From positions 1 through 10,925 of the forward strand of contig JAQTMA010000136.1 of assembly GCA_028714615.1 (NCBI GenBank): a stretch of DNA of 10,925 nt. The letters are read 5' to 3'. Numbering within the stretch: position 1 is the first letter of the stretch; every line of letters begins with the position of its first letter. Of this stretch, positions 1 through 7,082 are shown piece after piece. Source of the stretch: Anaerolineaceae bacterium (GTDB taxonomy: Bacteria; Chloroflexota; Anaerolineae; Anaerolineales; Anaerolineaceae). A program made the translations under genes and the position numbers. The notes under the pieces are model-generated. The model was not told the origin of the DNA and made no database searches. It worked only from the letters and a program-made list of their open reading frames with translations.

Positions 1-1175
1 ATACCCATCGACACCAACCCGCCAATAATAAAACCAATAGCTGCCCAGGGCATCTTTTTATACAAACCGCCCAGTTTCGAAATGTCGCGGTTGTGCGTGC
101 GGTCATACACCATTCCGACAATGGCAAAGAAAAGCGCAGTCATCACACCGTGGGAGAACATCTGCATGCCAGCGCCGATCAATCCGTCGCGAGCTGCTAC
201 CCCGGCGCTTGCCACGGCAGCGAAACCGATCATTACCAGCCCCATGTGGGAGACCGAAGAAAAACCGATCACGTATTTGAAATCGGTCTGGATCATGGCG
301 ATGAATGCGCCATAGACCACATTGATCGTGCCCAGGATCAAGATCAACCATGCCCACTGTCGCGCGCCCTCCGGCATAAGCATGATCGCTACCCGCAGGG
401 CGGCAAAGGCGCCGACTTTCATTTCCACCCCCGCCAAAAGCATCGAGATGGCCGTAGGGGCAGCCACGTGGCCATCCGGCGCCCAAGAGTGGAAGGGGAA
501 AATGCCGCCCAGGATGGCGAAGCCCAGGAAGACGACGATGAACCACAACTGTTGGAATCCCGTCGAAAAACCGGCCTTCTCCAGCGCGAGCATGTCGAAG
601 GTGTGCAACCCGGAGGCGAAGTACATCGCCAACGCGCCGACCAGGGCGATCACCGAGCCAACAAACAGGTACAGGGTTAGCTTCATGCCGCCGTATTCGC
701 GTGTCTTGGGAGAACCCCAGGTGACGATCATCAGGTATTTCGGGAACACGGCAATTTCAAAGAAAAAGAACAACTGGAACAGGTCCAGAGAAACAAAAAC
801 GCCAAAGACGCTGGTGGCCAGGAACATCAAGAACGCGTAGAATTCCCGCGGCCGGTCTTCCACGTTCCACGAAACCAACACCCCGCAGAACACGACGATG
901 CCACCCAACAACACAAGCGGCAAACTGATGCCGTCTACGCCCATGAAGTAGGAAATCCCCAGGGAGGGTAGCCAGGGAGAGTGTTCGATCAGTTGGTAGC
1001 CGCCTGCGGCGAAGTTATAAGAGACGTATGCCCAAACGGAGAGCAGCAGAGTGATGGCCGCCGCGGCGACGGCCGTCATACGCACTTCCTGCTTGCGCTC
1101 CGCCGGGAGCAGTAGCATGATCAGTCCGGCAATGAGAGGGGTGAAGACGATGGCGCTTAGTATGGGGAATTGCAT
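1..1175 (-). CDS. nuoM: Second NuoM-type antiporter subunit of complex I (partial, C-terminus off the left edge)
   Basis: An open frame of 391 codons runs from ATG at 1175 to the window edge with no stop. A GAGGTG ribosome site overlaps the end of the previous gene, whose stop is 3 bases upstream. The product is a proton-antiporter-like membrane subunit of complex I. NuoM features are the MGVDGISLPL stretch near residue 80, FFFFEIAVFPKY (TM5 Glu at E140), PFHSWAPDGH and APTAISMLLAG near 228-249, the TM8 Lys K253, and SHMGLVMIGF. It is clearly divergent from the neighbouring nuoM. The TM7 lysine position (E. coli K234) is Leu222 in FAILGGIFPFH. A Lys follows the TM5 Glu by six residues (K146), and a Glu (E251) sits two residues before K253. 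The frame ends about where the LPG motif before TM12 should follow, so roughly the last 100 residues are missing. NuoN probably follows outside the window (inference). Family assignment is firm; its place in the complex and its pumping ability are inferred. Confidence 0.93.
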   Translation of the reverse strand, partial: MQFPILSAIVFTPLIAGLIMLLLPAERKQEVRMTAVAAAAITLLLSVWAYVSYNFAAGGYQLIEHSPWLPSLGISYFMGVDGISLPLVLLGGIVVFCGVLVSWNVEDRPREFYAFLMFLATSVFGVFVSLDLFQLFFFFEIAVFPKYLMIVTWGSPKTREYGGMKLTLYLFVGSVIALVGALAMYFASGLHTFDMLALEKAGFSTGFQQLWFIVVFLGFAILGGIFPFHSWAPDGHVAAPTAISMLLAGVEMKVGAFAALRVAIMLMPEGARQWAWLILILGTINVVYGAFIAMIQTDFKYVIGFSSVSHMGLVMIGFAAVASAGVAARDGLIGAGMQMFSHGVMTALFFAIVGMVYDRTHNRDISKLGGLYKKMPWAAIGFIIGGLVSMG

Positions 1176-1178
1176 CCA

Positions 1179-2693
1179 TCACCTCGGCATGATATAGGGA
1201 ACTGCACGGTTGATCACATCCAGTATCCAGGCGGGCCAGATACCGATGGACAGCATGAGCGCCATCAGGGGAGCGATCACCACCAGCTCGCGGGCTTTGA
1301 TCTCCGGAAGGCGCCCTACCCAGCGCTCATTGAGCGGGCCGTGCAGCACCATCTTCAAGGCTTTGAGCACATATGCGCCGGTGAAGAAAAGCCCGATCAT
1401 GCTTAACCCGGTCGCCAGAGTAAAGACTGGCCAACTCCCTCGCACCACCAGGAACTCGGAGATGAAGCCCCCCAGCCCGGGTAAACCCAGGGAAGCCATC
1501 GCCACGAAGATCAACACGCCGCCGTAGACCGGCATTAAGGGGAAAAGGCCGCCATAGGCGTTCAGGTCACGCGTGTGCGTTCGGTCATAGATAACCCCGA
1601 CCAGGAAGAACATGCCTGCCGCCGAGATCCCGTGGGTAAACATCTGCAGCACTGCGCCGTTCAATGCCAGCGTGGCGTTTTCGGTACCCACTGCCCAGGC
1701 TGCCGCGGCGATGCCCAGCACGACGAAACCCATGTGGTTGATTGAAGAGTAGGCAACCAGGCGTTTGAAATCGTTTTGCCCGTATGCGCCTAGAGCTCCG
1801 AAAATGACCGCCATTGTCGCCAAAAAGGCTAGCGTTCCGGCGTATTGGTGCGCTTGCGCCGGGTAGAGCGGAAGCACCAGGCGGATGAATCCATAGGCGC
1901 CAAGCTTGAGCAGTACGCCCGCCAACAGCATCGAGCCAGCCGTCGGGGCTTCGGTATGTGCATCCGGCAACCAGGTGTGGAAGGGCCAGACCGGCACTTT
2001 GATCGCAAAAGCGATCACGAAAGCCCAGAACGCCACGGCTTTAACGGTTTCGATGGGGATGCCCATCAGTGGGGTGTTGATTGCCGTCCAACGGGTGAAC
2101 AATTCGGGCAGATCAAAGGTTCCGGCAACGACCCCGATCATCTGGGTGGCTAAAAGCAAGCCAAGCGAGCCCGCCATCGTATACAAAATGAATTTGAGCG
2201 AAGCGTAATTACGGTTAGCGCCTCCCCACTGGTTGATCAGGAAGTACATCGGCACCAGCCCGACTTCCCAGAATACGAAAAACAGGAGAAGATCCAACGT
2301 TACGAAGACACCCAACATGCCGGTTTCAAGCAGCAGGAACAGAATCATGTACGCTTTGACCCGGTCGGTAATGTTGAATGAAGTCAGGATCGCTAGAGGA
2401 GTAAGCAGTGTGGTCAAAACCACCAGGGTCAGGGAGATTCCATCGATACCCAGGTGGTATGAAGAATGAATCGCCGGGTACCATTCGACCTGCTCCTGAA
2501 ACTGGAACCCGGCCTGCCCCGGAATAAAACGTACCCACAGCACCAGGGAGAGCGCCAAGGGGATCAGACTGGAAATCAATGCAACCCAACGCAGCAACCG
2601 GGTCTCGCCCTCAGGCAGGATCAAAAGCACCAGGGCTGCCAGGGTTGGTGTGAACAGGATGAAACTAAGCAGATGACCGGCGATGATTTCCAT
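1179..2693 (-). CDS. nuoM: NADH-quinone oxidoreductase subunit M (canonical copy)
   Basis: This 504-residue protein is about the usual NuoM length (E. coli about 509). It is one of the antiporter-like, proton-translocating subunits of the complex I membrane arm, with about 14 hydrophobic segments. All four key charges of the proton path are in place: Glu143 in FWEVGLVPMYF (TM5), Lys232 in FAIKVPVWPFHTW (TM7), Lys263 in LAGVLLKLGAYG (TM8) and Glu413 in LPGLGGFISEF (TM12). The motif HTWLPDAHTEAPTAGS is textbook. The ATG at 2693 is preceded by GGGAG at a 6-base distance and lies 24 bases after the nuoL stop. The gene ends in TGA overlapping the ribosome site of the second nuoM. It is most likely translated from one nuoAHJKLMM message. 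This copy is the best candidate for the standard M position; the downstream copy is the divergent one. Confidence 0.97.
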   Translation of the reverse strand: MEIIAGHLLSFILFTPTLAALVLLILPEGETRLLRWVALISSLIPLALSLVLWVRFIPGQAGFQFQEQVEWYPAIHSSYHLGIDGISLTLVVLTTLLTPLAILTSFNITDRVKAYMILFLLLETGMLGVFVTLDLLLFFVFWEVGLVPMYFLINQWGGANRNYASLKFILYTMAGSLGLLLATQMIGVVAGTFDLPELFTRWTAINTPLMGIPIETVKAVAFWAFVIAFAIKVPVWPFHTWLPDAHTEAPTAGSMLLAGVLLKLGAYGFIRLVLPLYPAQAHQYAGTLAFLATMAVIFGALGAYGQNDFKRLVAYSSINHMGFVVLGIAAAAWAVGTENATLALNGAVLQMFTHGISAAGMFFLVGVIYDRTHTRDLNAYGGLFPLMPVYGGVLIFVAMASLGLPGLGGFISEFLVVRGSWPVFTLATGLSMIGLFFTGAYVLKALKMVLHGPLNERWVGRLPEIKARELVVIAPLMALMLSIGIWPAWILDVINRAVPYIMPR

Positions 2694-2717
2694 CGATTAC
2701 TCCCAGATCGGCCTGGA

Positions 2718-4904
2718 TCAGGCCAGTACCAGCAGGTAGTAGAACAGGATTCCGATGGTGACCACCAGCGTGATCCCTGCGATCAGGTATTGTTGGACGC
2801 GACCACTCTGGATTACTTTGAGCGAGACCCCAAAGCGGCGCACCCCGCTGCCCAATGTGTCGCCAGCGCCATTGACCACGGGCAAGTCGAAATAACGCCG
2901 CAATCCCGTCCCAATTCCGAGTGCTCCGCGAGCGATGCCATGCAAAAAGCCGTCGATTACGCCGCGATCTACCCATTTTGCTGTGAAAACGTCGGCCAAC
3001 CAATGGCTTGTGCGCACAAAGAGGAAATCATAAGCCTGATCGAAAAAGTATTTCTCGCGCAGGACTCCATAGAATTTCCCCAGAGCACTCTCCAACGGGT
3101 CTTTCTTCCCGGCTGGGTGATTCCGGTAGATCAACCAACCCAGGTAGAGGCCACCGAGAGCTACCACCACGGAGGTGATAAATGGGATCCACGGAAAGCC
3201 GGCTACCAGGGGCGCTTCTGCCTTCACCAGCATCGAGCCGACAAATTCTTCGAACCAGTTCGGTACGATTCCTCCGAACAACGGGAAATTGTGCGGAATA
3301 CCGGTCCACCCTGCAACGATTGCAAAAATTGCCAGGATCACCAGGGGGAATGTCATCGTCCAGCGGTTTTCGGCGGCGTGGGCAGCAGCTTGGCTGCGTG
3401 GCTCGCCCAGGAAGGTCAGAGTGATCTGGCGCATGGTATAGAATGCGGTGAAGAGCGCCGAAAGACCTAATGCAATGAAAACGACGATGTGTCCGGTGCT
3501 GAAGGCACCCGCCAGTATCTCATCTTTCGACCAGAAACCTGCGGTCACCAGCGGAAAACCGGAGAGAGCCAATCCACCGATCAGGAATGTCCAGAAGGTG
3601 AGCGGCATCTTGTGGCGTAACCCACCCATGTTGAACATATCCTGAGCATCCAGATGTTCACCCATGTGCATTGCCCCGTGCTCCATGCCATGGATGACCG
3701 AGCCGGAACCCAGGAAGAGCAACGCTTTGAAGAAAGCATGGGTCACCAGGTGGAAGGCGGCGGCTACGTAAGCTCCAACTCCCAACGCAGCGATCATATA
3801 GCCTAACTGGGAGATGGTCGAGTAGGCCAGTACGCGCTTGATGTCTTTCTGCCCAACGGCTATGGTTGCAGCAAACATCGCTGTAAAGGTGCCGGTGAAA
3901 GCCATCAAGGTCATGGCGGGGTTGATCGGCTGTCCAATCAACCATCCGGCTGAGACCAACGGATAGATGCGAATAGCCAGGTAAACGCCGGCCGAAACCA
4001 TCGTCGCCGCATGGATCATGGCCGAAACCGGGGTTGGGCCTTCCATTGCGTCTGGCAGCCAAACATGTAGCGGGAACTGTGCGGATTTACCCACGGTGCC
4101 GGCAAAGAGTAGCAGACCGGTGGCTCCGGCAACCGACAGACCCAGGAAACCGGATGAAGTGGCAGCCAGTTGCTGTAGCAAAACGTGGTTGCTGAAGATC
4201 TCACGATAGTTCAACGTGCCGGTGGCCGAGTATAGGAAAGCCAGGCCAAGCAGCATAAAGACATCGCCGATACGGGTGGTCAAGAAGGCTTTCATAGCGG
4301 CATTGCGGGCGGATGCTTTGCCATACCAGAAACCAATCAATAGGTATGAGCATAGCCCCATGATCTCCCACCCGATATACAGCACCAGCAGGTTGTCGGT
4401 TACCACCAGCGTGAACATGGCAAATGCGAACAGGCTGATGAAGGCAAAGAAGCGCGAGTACATCGGCTCAATGGAAGGCGCCCGATGGGTGTGCCCGTGT
4501 TCACCTTTGATGGCGGCGCCCTCGGGCGGCAAGCCAGGCCGGTCGTGGTCGCCTGCTGGTTGCCCGTAATTATGGTAACCGACACTGTATACGAAGATCA
4601 TCAGCACGGTCCAGGCTACAAAAAAGAGGGTTACCGCCTGGAGTGGATCGATTTGCACGCCGATGCGGAACCAGGTATTGCCTGTGGGCAGCCAGTTCAC
4701 CGCCGATGCAAAAGGATGTTCGGTCAGGCCTTCCGTATGGATGGCATTCCAAAAAACGATCATGCTACCTGCCCACGAAACCAACGCCGCGCTGATTGCC
4801 AGCGAATGGCTCAAGCGCTTGCTGCGGTTGGTGAACAGCACGATCAGGAAGAAAGCCAGGATGGGTGGAAGAGGGAGGAGCCAGATCAGGGTCTCAATCG
4901 TCAT
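2718..4904 (-). CDS. nuoL: NADH-quinone oxidoreductase subunit L, with extended lateral helix
   Basis: At 728 residues this is well above the usual 610-650. NuoL is the distal antiporter-like subunit of complex I, and its C-terminal amphipathic helix (HL) braces the other pumps. Conserved sites are Glu180 in YIGWEIMG (TM5), Lys273 in VGKSAQFPLHVW (TM7), PDAMEGPTPVSAMIHAATMV, QKDIKRVLAYSTISQLGYM, and THAFFKALLFLGSGSVIHG with its buried Lys. Two insertions explain the length. One is a His-rich stretch at about residues 111-146, between TM3 and TM4. The other is about 28 extra residues in the C-terminal helix, around 669-698, before the last TM (706-726). The longer HL fits a complex with one additional pump, in line with the two nuoM genes downstream. 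ATG at 4904 follows GAGGG closely and lies 16 bases after the nuoK stop. Identity is certain; the structural reading of the insertions is inference. Confidence 0.97.
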   Translation of the reverse strand: MTIETLIWLLPLPPILAFFLIVLFTNRSKRLSHSLAISAALVSWAGSMIVFWNAIHTEGLTEHPFASAVNWLPTGNTWFRIGVQIDPLQAVTLFFVAWTVLMIFVYSVGYHNYGQPAGDHDRPGLPPEGAAIKGEHGHTHRAPSIEPMYSRFFAFISLFAFAMFTLVVTDNLLVLYIGWEIMGLCSYLLIGFWYGKASARNAAMKAFLTTRIGDVFMLLGLAFLYSATGTLNYREIFSNHVLLQQLAATSSGFLGLSVAGATGLLLFAGTVGKSAQFPLHVWLPDAMEGPTPVSAMIHAATMVSAGVYLAIRIYPLVSAGWLIGQPINPAMTLMAFTGTFTAMFAATIAVGQKDIKRVLAYSTISQLGYMIAALGVGAYVAAAFHLVTHAFFKALLFLGSGSVIHGMEHGAMHMGEHLDAQDMFNMGGLRHKMPLTFWTFLIGGLALSGFPLVTAGFWSKDEILAGAFSTGHIVVFIALGLSALFTAFYTMRQITLTFLGEPRSQAAAHAAENRWTMTFPLVILAIFAIVAGWTGIPHNFPLFGGIVPNWFEEFVGSMLVKAEAPLVAGFPWIPFITSVVVALGGLYLGWLIYRNHPAGKKDPLESALGKFYGVLREKYFFDQAYDFLFVRTSHWLADVFTAKWVDRGVIDGFLHGIARGALGIGTGLRRYFDLPVVNGAGDTLGSGVRRFGVSLKVIQSGRVQQYLIAGITLVVTIGILFYYLLVLA
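2799..2960 (-). other. Extended HL-helix segment of NuoL with a possible two-unit repeat
   Basis: This segment encodes NuoL residues 649-702. From the conserved YDFLFV to the conserved VQQY before the last TM there are about 76 residues. I count about 44 in E. coli NuoL and about 48 in a typical NuoL recalled from memory, so about 28 are extra. Two stretches align in register at a 27-residue period: one begins VIDG (649) and the other VVNG (676). They share V, G, G, G and L, with I/V, D/N, I/L and R/K substitutions. The identity is low, about 5 of 22, so duplication is only a suggestion. Confidence 0.6.
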
Positions 4905-4920
4905 AATCCCTCGCGCAATG

Positions 4921-5229
4921 CTAACCCTTGAGCATATCGATATCTTCGGCCGCCACGGTATTGCGCCGCCGGTAAATAGAGATGATCAAAGCCAGGCCAA
5001 CTGCAACTTCTGCTGCAGCAGTTGCGAAAACGATCACCACGAAAACCAACCCACCTACCTGCGCCTGGTCGTTATACCGCCAGAAGGCGATCAGGTTGAT
5101 GTTGGCTGCATTCAGCATCAGCTCCACCCCCATCAATATGGCAACGGCGTTTTTCCGCGCCAGAACCCCGAACAGGCCGATGCAGAACAAGGTAGCAGCA
5201 AAAACCAGGTACCAGGAGAGTGGAATCAT
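4921..5229 (-). CDS. nuoK: NADH-quinone oxidoreductase subunit K
   Basis: This 102-residue, three-helix membrane subunit of complex I links the quinone-proximal part to the pumps. ATG at 5229 (MIPLSWYLV) is chosen over the longer open frame starting at 5286. It has a strong GGAGG five bases upstream, gives the normal family length, and the longer version would overlap nuoJ. The two buried glutamates of the proton path are Glu36 in ILMGVELMLNAANINL (TM2) and Glu74 in FATAAAEVAVGLALII (TM3). The tail after RRR is hydrophilic and acidic, as in other NuoK. The gene lies 22 bases after nuoJ and 16 before nuoL. Confidence 0.97.
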   Translation of the reverse strand: MIPLSWYLVFAATLFCIGLFGVLARKNAVAILMGVELMLNAANINLIAFWRYNDQAQVGGLVFVVIVFATAAAEVAVGLALIISIYRRRNTVAAEDIDMLKG

Positions 5230-5251
5230 GCGTTCCTCCGCTGCGCAGATC

Positions 5252-5767
5252 TCATTTCTTTTCCCAGGCCACGAAGATGGCTCCAATCAGAGCTGACAGC
5301 AGTAACACCGATGCGGCTTCGAAAGGCAATACGTACGCGTCCGCCGATACCAGGGCCAATCCCAGTTGGGCAACCGAGGCATTTTGCGCCTGGGCTGTGT
5401 AATCGGGGAGCGCATTGTTGAAGCCACTCCAGCCGCCTATAGCAGCTACCAGGCCAACCAGCAGGATCACCACGGCCAACCCAGCAAATGGCCAGGAACG
5501 ATTCACCTGTGGCCCGCTGTCTTCCATTACTCGACGAGTTAGCATGATGGCGAAGATGATCAAGATAGCGATCGCACCAATGTAAACCACCACCTGGATC
5601 ACCGCAAAGAATCCCGCCTGCAGCATCGCAAACACCACCGCCACCCCGAATAATGCCAGAATCAGCCACAAGGCAGCGTGCAACATTCTACGACTGGTTA
5701 CCACCAAAACCGCTGCTACCAGGGTAACCGCCGCGACCAGCAGAAAAATAACTTGCAAAGGAGTCAT
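5252..5767 (-). CDS. nuoJ: NADH-quinone oxidoreductase subunit J
   Basis: This 171-residue membrane subunit has five predicted helices and sits between NuoA/H and NuoK in the complex I membrane arm. The diagnostic stretch is VVYIGAIAILIIFAIMLTRR around residues 61-79. It contains Tyr62 and the Gly/Ala-rich TM3 that changes shape during turnover in known structures. The N-terminus (VIFLLVAAVTLVAAVLVV) and the region around ALWLILALFGVAVVF are also family-like. ATG at 5767 has GGAG seven bases upstream and follows the nuoH stop by 21 bases. The C-terminal helix ends in AWEKK. Nothing in it looks unusual. Confidence 0.96.
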   Translation of the reverse strand: MTPLQVIFLLVAAVTLVAAVLVVTSRRMLHAALWLILALFGVAVVFAMLQAGFFAVIQVVVYIGAIAILIIFAIMLTRRVMEDSGPQVNRSWPFAGLAVVILLVGLVAAIGGWSGFNNALPDYTAQAQNASVAQLGLALVSADAYVLPFEAASVLLLSALIGAIFVAWEKK

Positions 5768-5788
5768 GGATGTGCTCCAGGAAGACTG

Positions 5789-7006
5789 TTAGCTCTGGGG
5801 TTGCTCAGCCGCCACGGGCTTGGGCTCGAAACTATGGATATCCCTATCGTGGGAGCGTTTTCCTGTGCGACGCATCACCTCCAAAGCAGCGACCGCAATG
5901 ACTGCATTGATCGCCAGCAGGGCTACACCATGCACCAGCAAGGGAGTCGTTTCAAGCGCTTTGTCTCCAATCGCGGTCGCCATCACCGTTACCAGGGCAA
6001 TGGGAGTCAAAACCTTCCAATTCAAGTCCATCATCTGGTCGATGCGGAAGCGAGGTAAAGATCCGCGGAACAGAATGACGATAAAATAAACGATGAAGGT
6101 TTTGATGGCGTAGTAAATAAAACCAAGGAAGGGTACGCTAGAAGCAGCCGGTCCTTGCCAACCGCCCATGAAGATGGTGGCAAACAGGAGCGAGATGGTA
6201 AATGCATGCAGGAACTCGCCCACGAAGAACATACCGAACTTTAAGCCGGAATACTCAATATTGAAACCAGCAACAATCTCCGACTCCGCTTCGATCAGAT
6301 CGAATGGAGCCCGGCCGACTTCTGCGACCGACGTGATGAAGAAGATCAACGCCGCCAATGGTGACACGAACATAAACCAAAAACCATGCGCCTGGCTCTC
6401 CACGATCCCGTTCAAGCTCATCGAGCGGGCCAGAATCACCGGCACCAGGAGAGAAAGCACCATGGGGACTTCATACGAGATCAATTGTGCCACCACTCGG
6501 AATGCGCCGAGCAGCGCATACTTGTTGTTGGAAGACCAGCCTGCAAACAAGATTCCCAAGGAACCCAAACCGCCGACCGCCACCAGGTATAAAACCGCGA
6601 CGTTCAAATCAACCCCATAAACCGGTTTCGCAAATGGGATCACCGCCCACATCAGCAGCACCGATGCAACCGCCAGAATTGGCGCCAGGTTGAATGGCAC
6701 TTTATCCGCCCCAATCGGGGTGATATACTCCTTCGTAAAAATCTTAAGCATATCGGCGATCGGTTGGACGAGGCCCCACGGCCCGACCCGGTTGGGTCCA
6801 TACCGGTCCTGGATACGTCCCAGCAGTTTGCGCTCGTACCAGATCAGGAAAATCGAGAACAGCATACCGCCCATCGCCAATACAACCACCCCGAGCAGTG
6901 TAAGAATAAAACTCACCAGCCCAGGAGCCAGGCCGATGCCTGACAACAACCCCTGCAGCCAATGCGCAATGAAATTGACCGGATCGCTCCACAAGCTCAA
7001 ATTCAT
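5789..7006 (-). CDS. nuoH: NADH-quinone oxidoreductase subunit H (quinone-site membrane subunit)
   Basis: NuoH forms the quinone chamber and the link to the peripheral arm. This one has 405 residues, against 325 in E. coli. Signature motifs are YERKLLGRIQDRYGPNRVGP (57-76), the cytosolic loop VAEVGRAPFDLIEAESEIVAGFN (227-249) with its acidic EAESE cluster, the following EYSG (251-254), and SLPRFRIDQMMDLNWKVLTP (316-335). All the conserved acidic and arginine residues that line the quinone tunnel appear present. The added length is an N-terminal stretch of about 25 residues plus a C-terminal extra hydrophobic helix (about 355-376) and a charged tail (about 377-405). ATG at 7006 has AGGAGG eight bases upstream, which fixes the start. 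It is preceded by a 76-base gap with a hairpin, the widest gap in the operon. Confidence 0.97.
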   Translation of the reverse strand: MNLSLWSDPVNFIAHWLQGLLSGIGLAPGLVSFILTLLGVVVLAMGGMLFSIFLIWYERKLLGRIQDRYGPNRVGPWGLVQPIADMLKIFTKEYITPIGADKVPFNLAPILAVASVLLMWAVIPFAKPVYGVDLNVAVLYLVAVGGLGSLGILFAGWSSNNKYALLGAFRVVAQLISYEVPMVLSLLVPVILARSMSLNGIVESQAHGFWFMFVSPLAALIFFITSVAEVGRAPFDLIEAESEIVAGFNIEYSGLKFGMFFVGEFLHAFTISLLFATIFMGGWQGPAASSVPFLGFIYYAIKTFIVYFIVILFRGSLPRFRIDQMMDLNWKVLTPIALVTVMATAIGDKALETTPLLVHGVALLAINAVIAVAALEVMRRTGKRSHDRDIHSFEPKPVAAEQPQS

Positions 7007-7034
7007 GCCTCTTTCCTCCTACCAACAAGAACAA

Positions 7035-7060
7035 GGCTGATAGGAAAGCTCCGATCAGCC
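7035..7060 (-). other. Hairpin in the nuoA-nuoH gap
   Basis: GGCTGAT (7035-7041) pairs perfectly with ATCAGCC (7054-7060). After one A-G mismatch, GGA pairs with TCC around a 4-base loop (AAGC on the plus strand). The stem lies in the message about 15 bases upstream of the nuoH ribosome site. The sequence after it on the minus strand (TTGTTCTTGTTGG) is T-rich but has no uninterrupted T run. It could therefore be an mRNA-stabilising or processing structure, or a weak attenuator, rather than a full terminator. Confidence 0.6.
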
Positions 7061-7082
7061 TGATCCAGGATAACTCGTGCGC

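Noticed and set aside
93..840. Plus-strand open frames opposite the partial second nuoM
   Set aside because: The minus-strand frame is a clear NuoM through the whole stretch. The antisense products look like low-complexity shadows.
1..1175. Possible pseudogene, because no complete minus-strand frame ends inside the window
   Set aside because: The frame is open from ATG 1175 to base 1 with continuous NuoM homology. It is merely cut by the window edge.
2466..3470. A long plus-strand open frame (334 codons) antisense to nuoL and nuoM
   Set aside because: It spans the junction of two strongly conserved minus-strand genes, is rich in Gln, Asp and Pro without any recognisable domain, and is explained by the base composition of the opposite strand.
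5230..5286. Longer NuoK with 19 extra N-terminal residues
   Set aside because: It would overlap the nuoJ coding end, the added residues are polar and not family-like, and the start at 5229 has a strong ribosome site.
7035..7060. Rho-independent terminator after nuoA
   Set aside because: The stem is followed by a T-rich stretch interrupted by G and C, and the downstream genes are in the same operon order. It is listed as a hairpin of unknown role.
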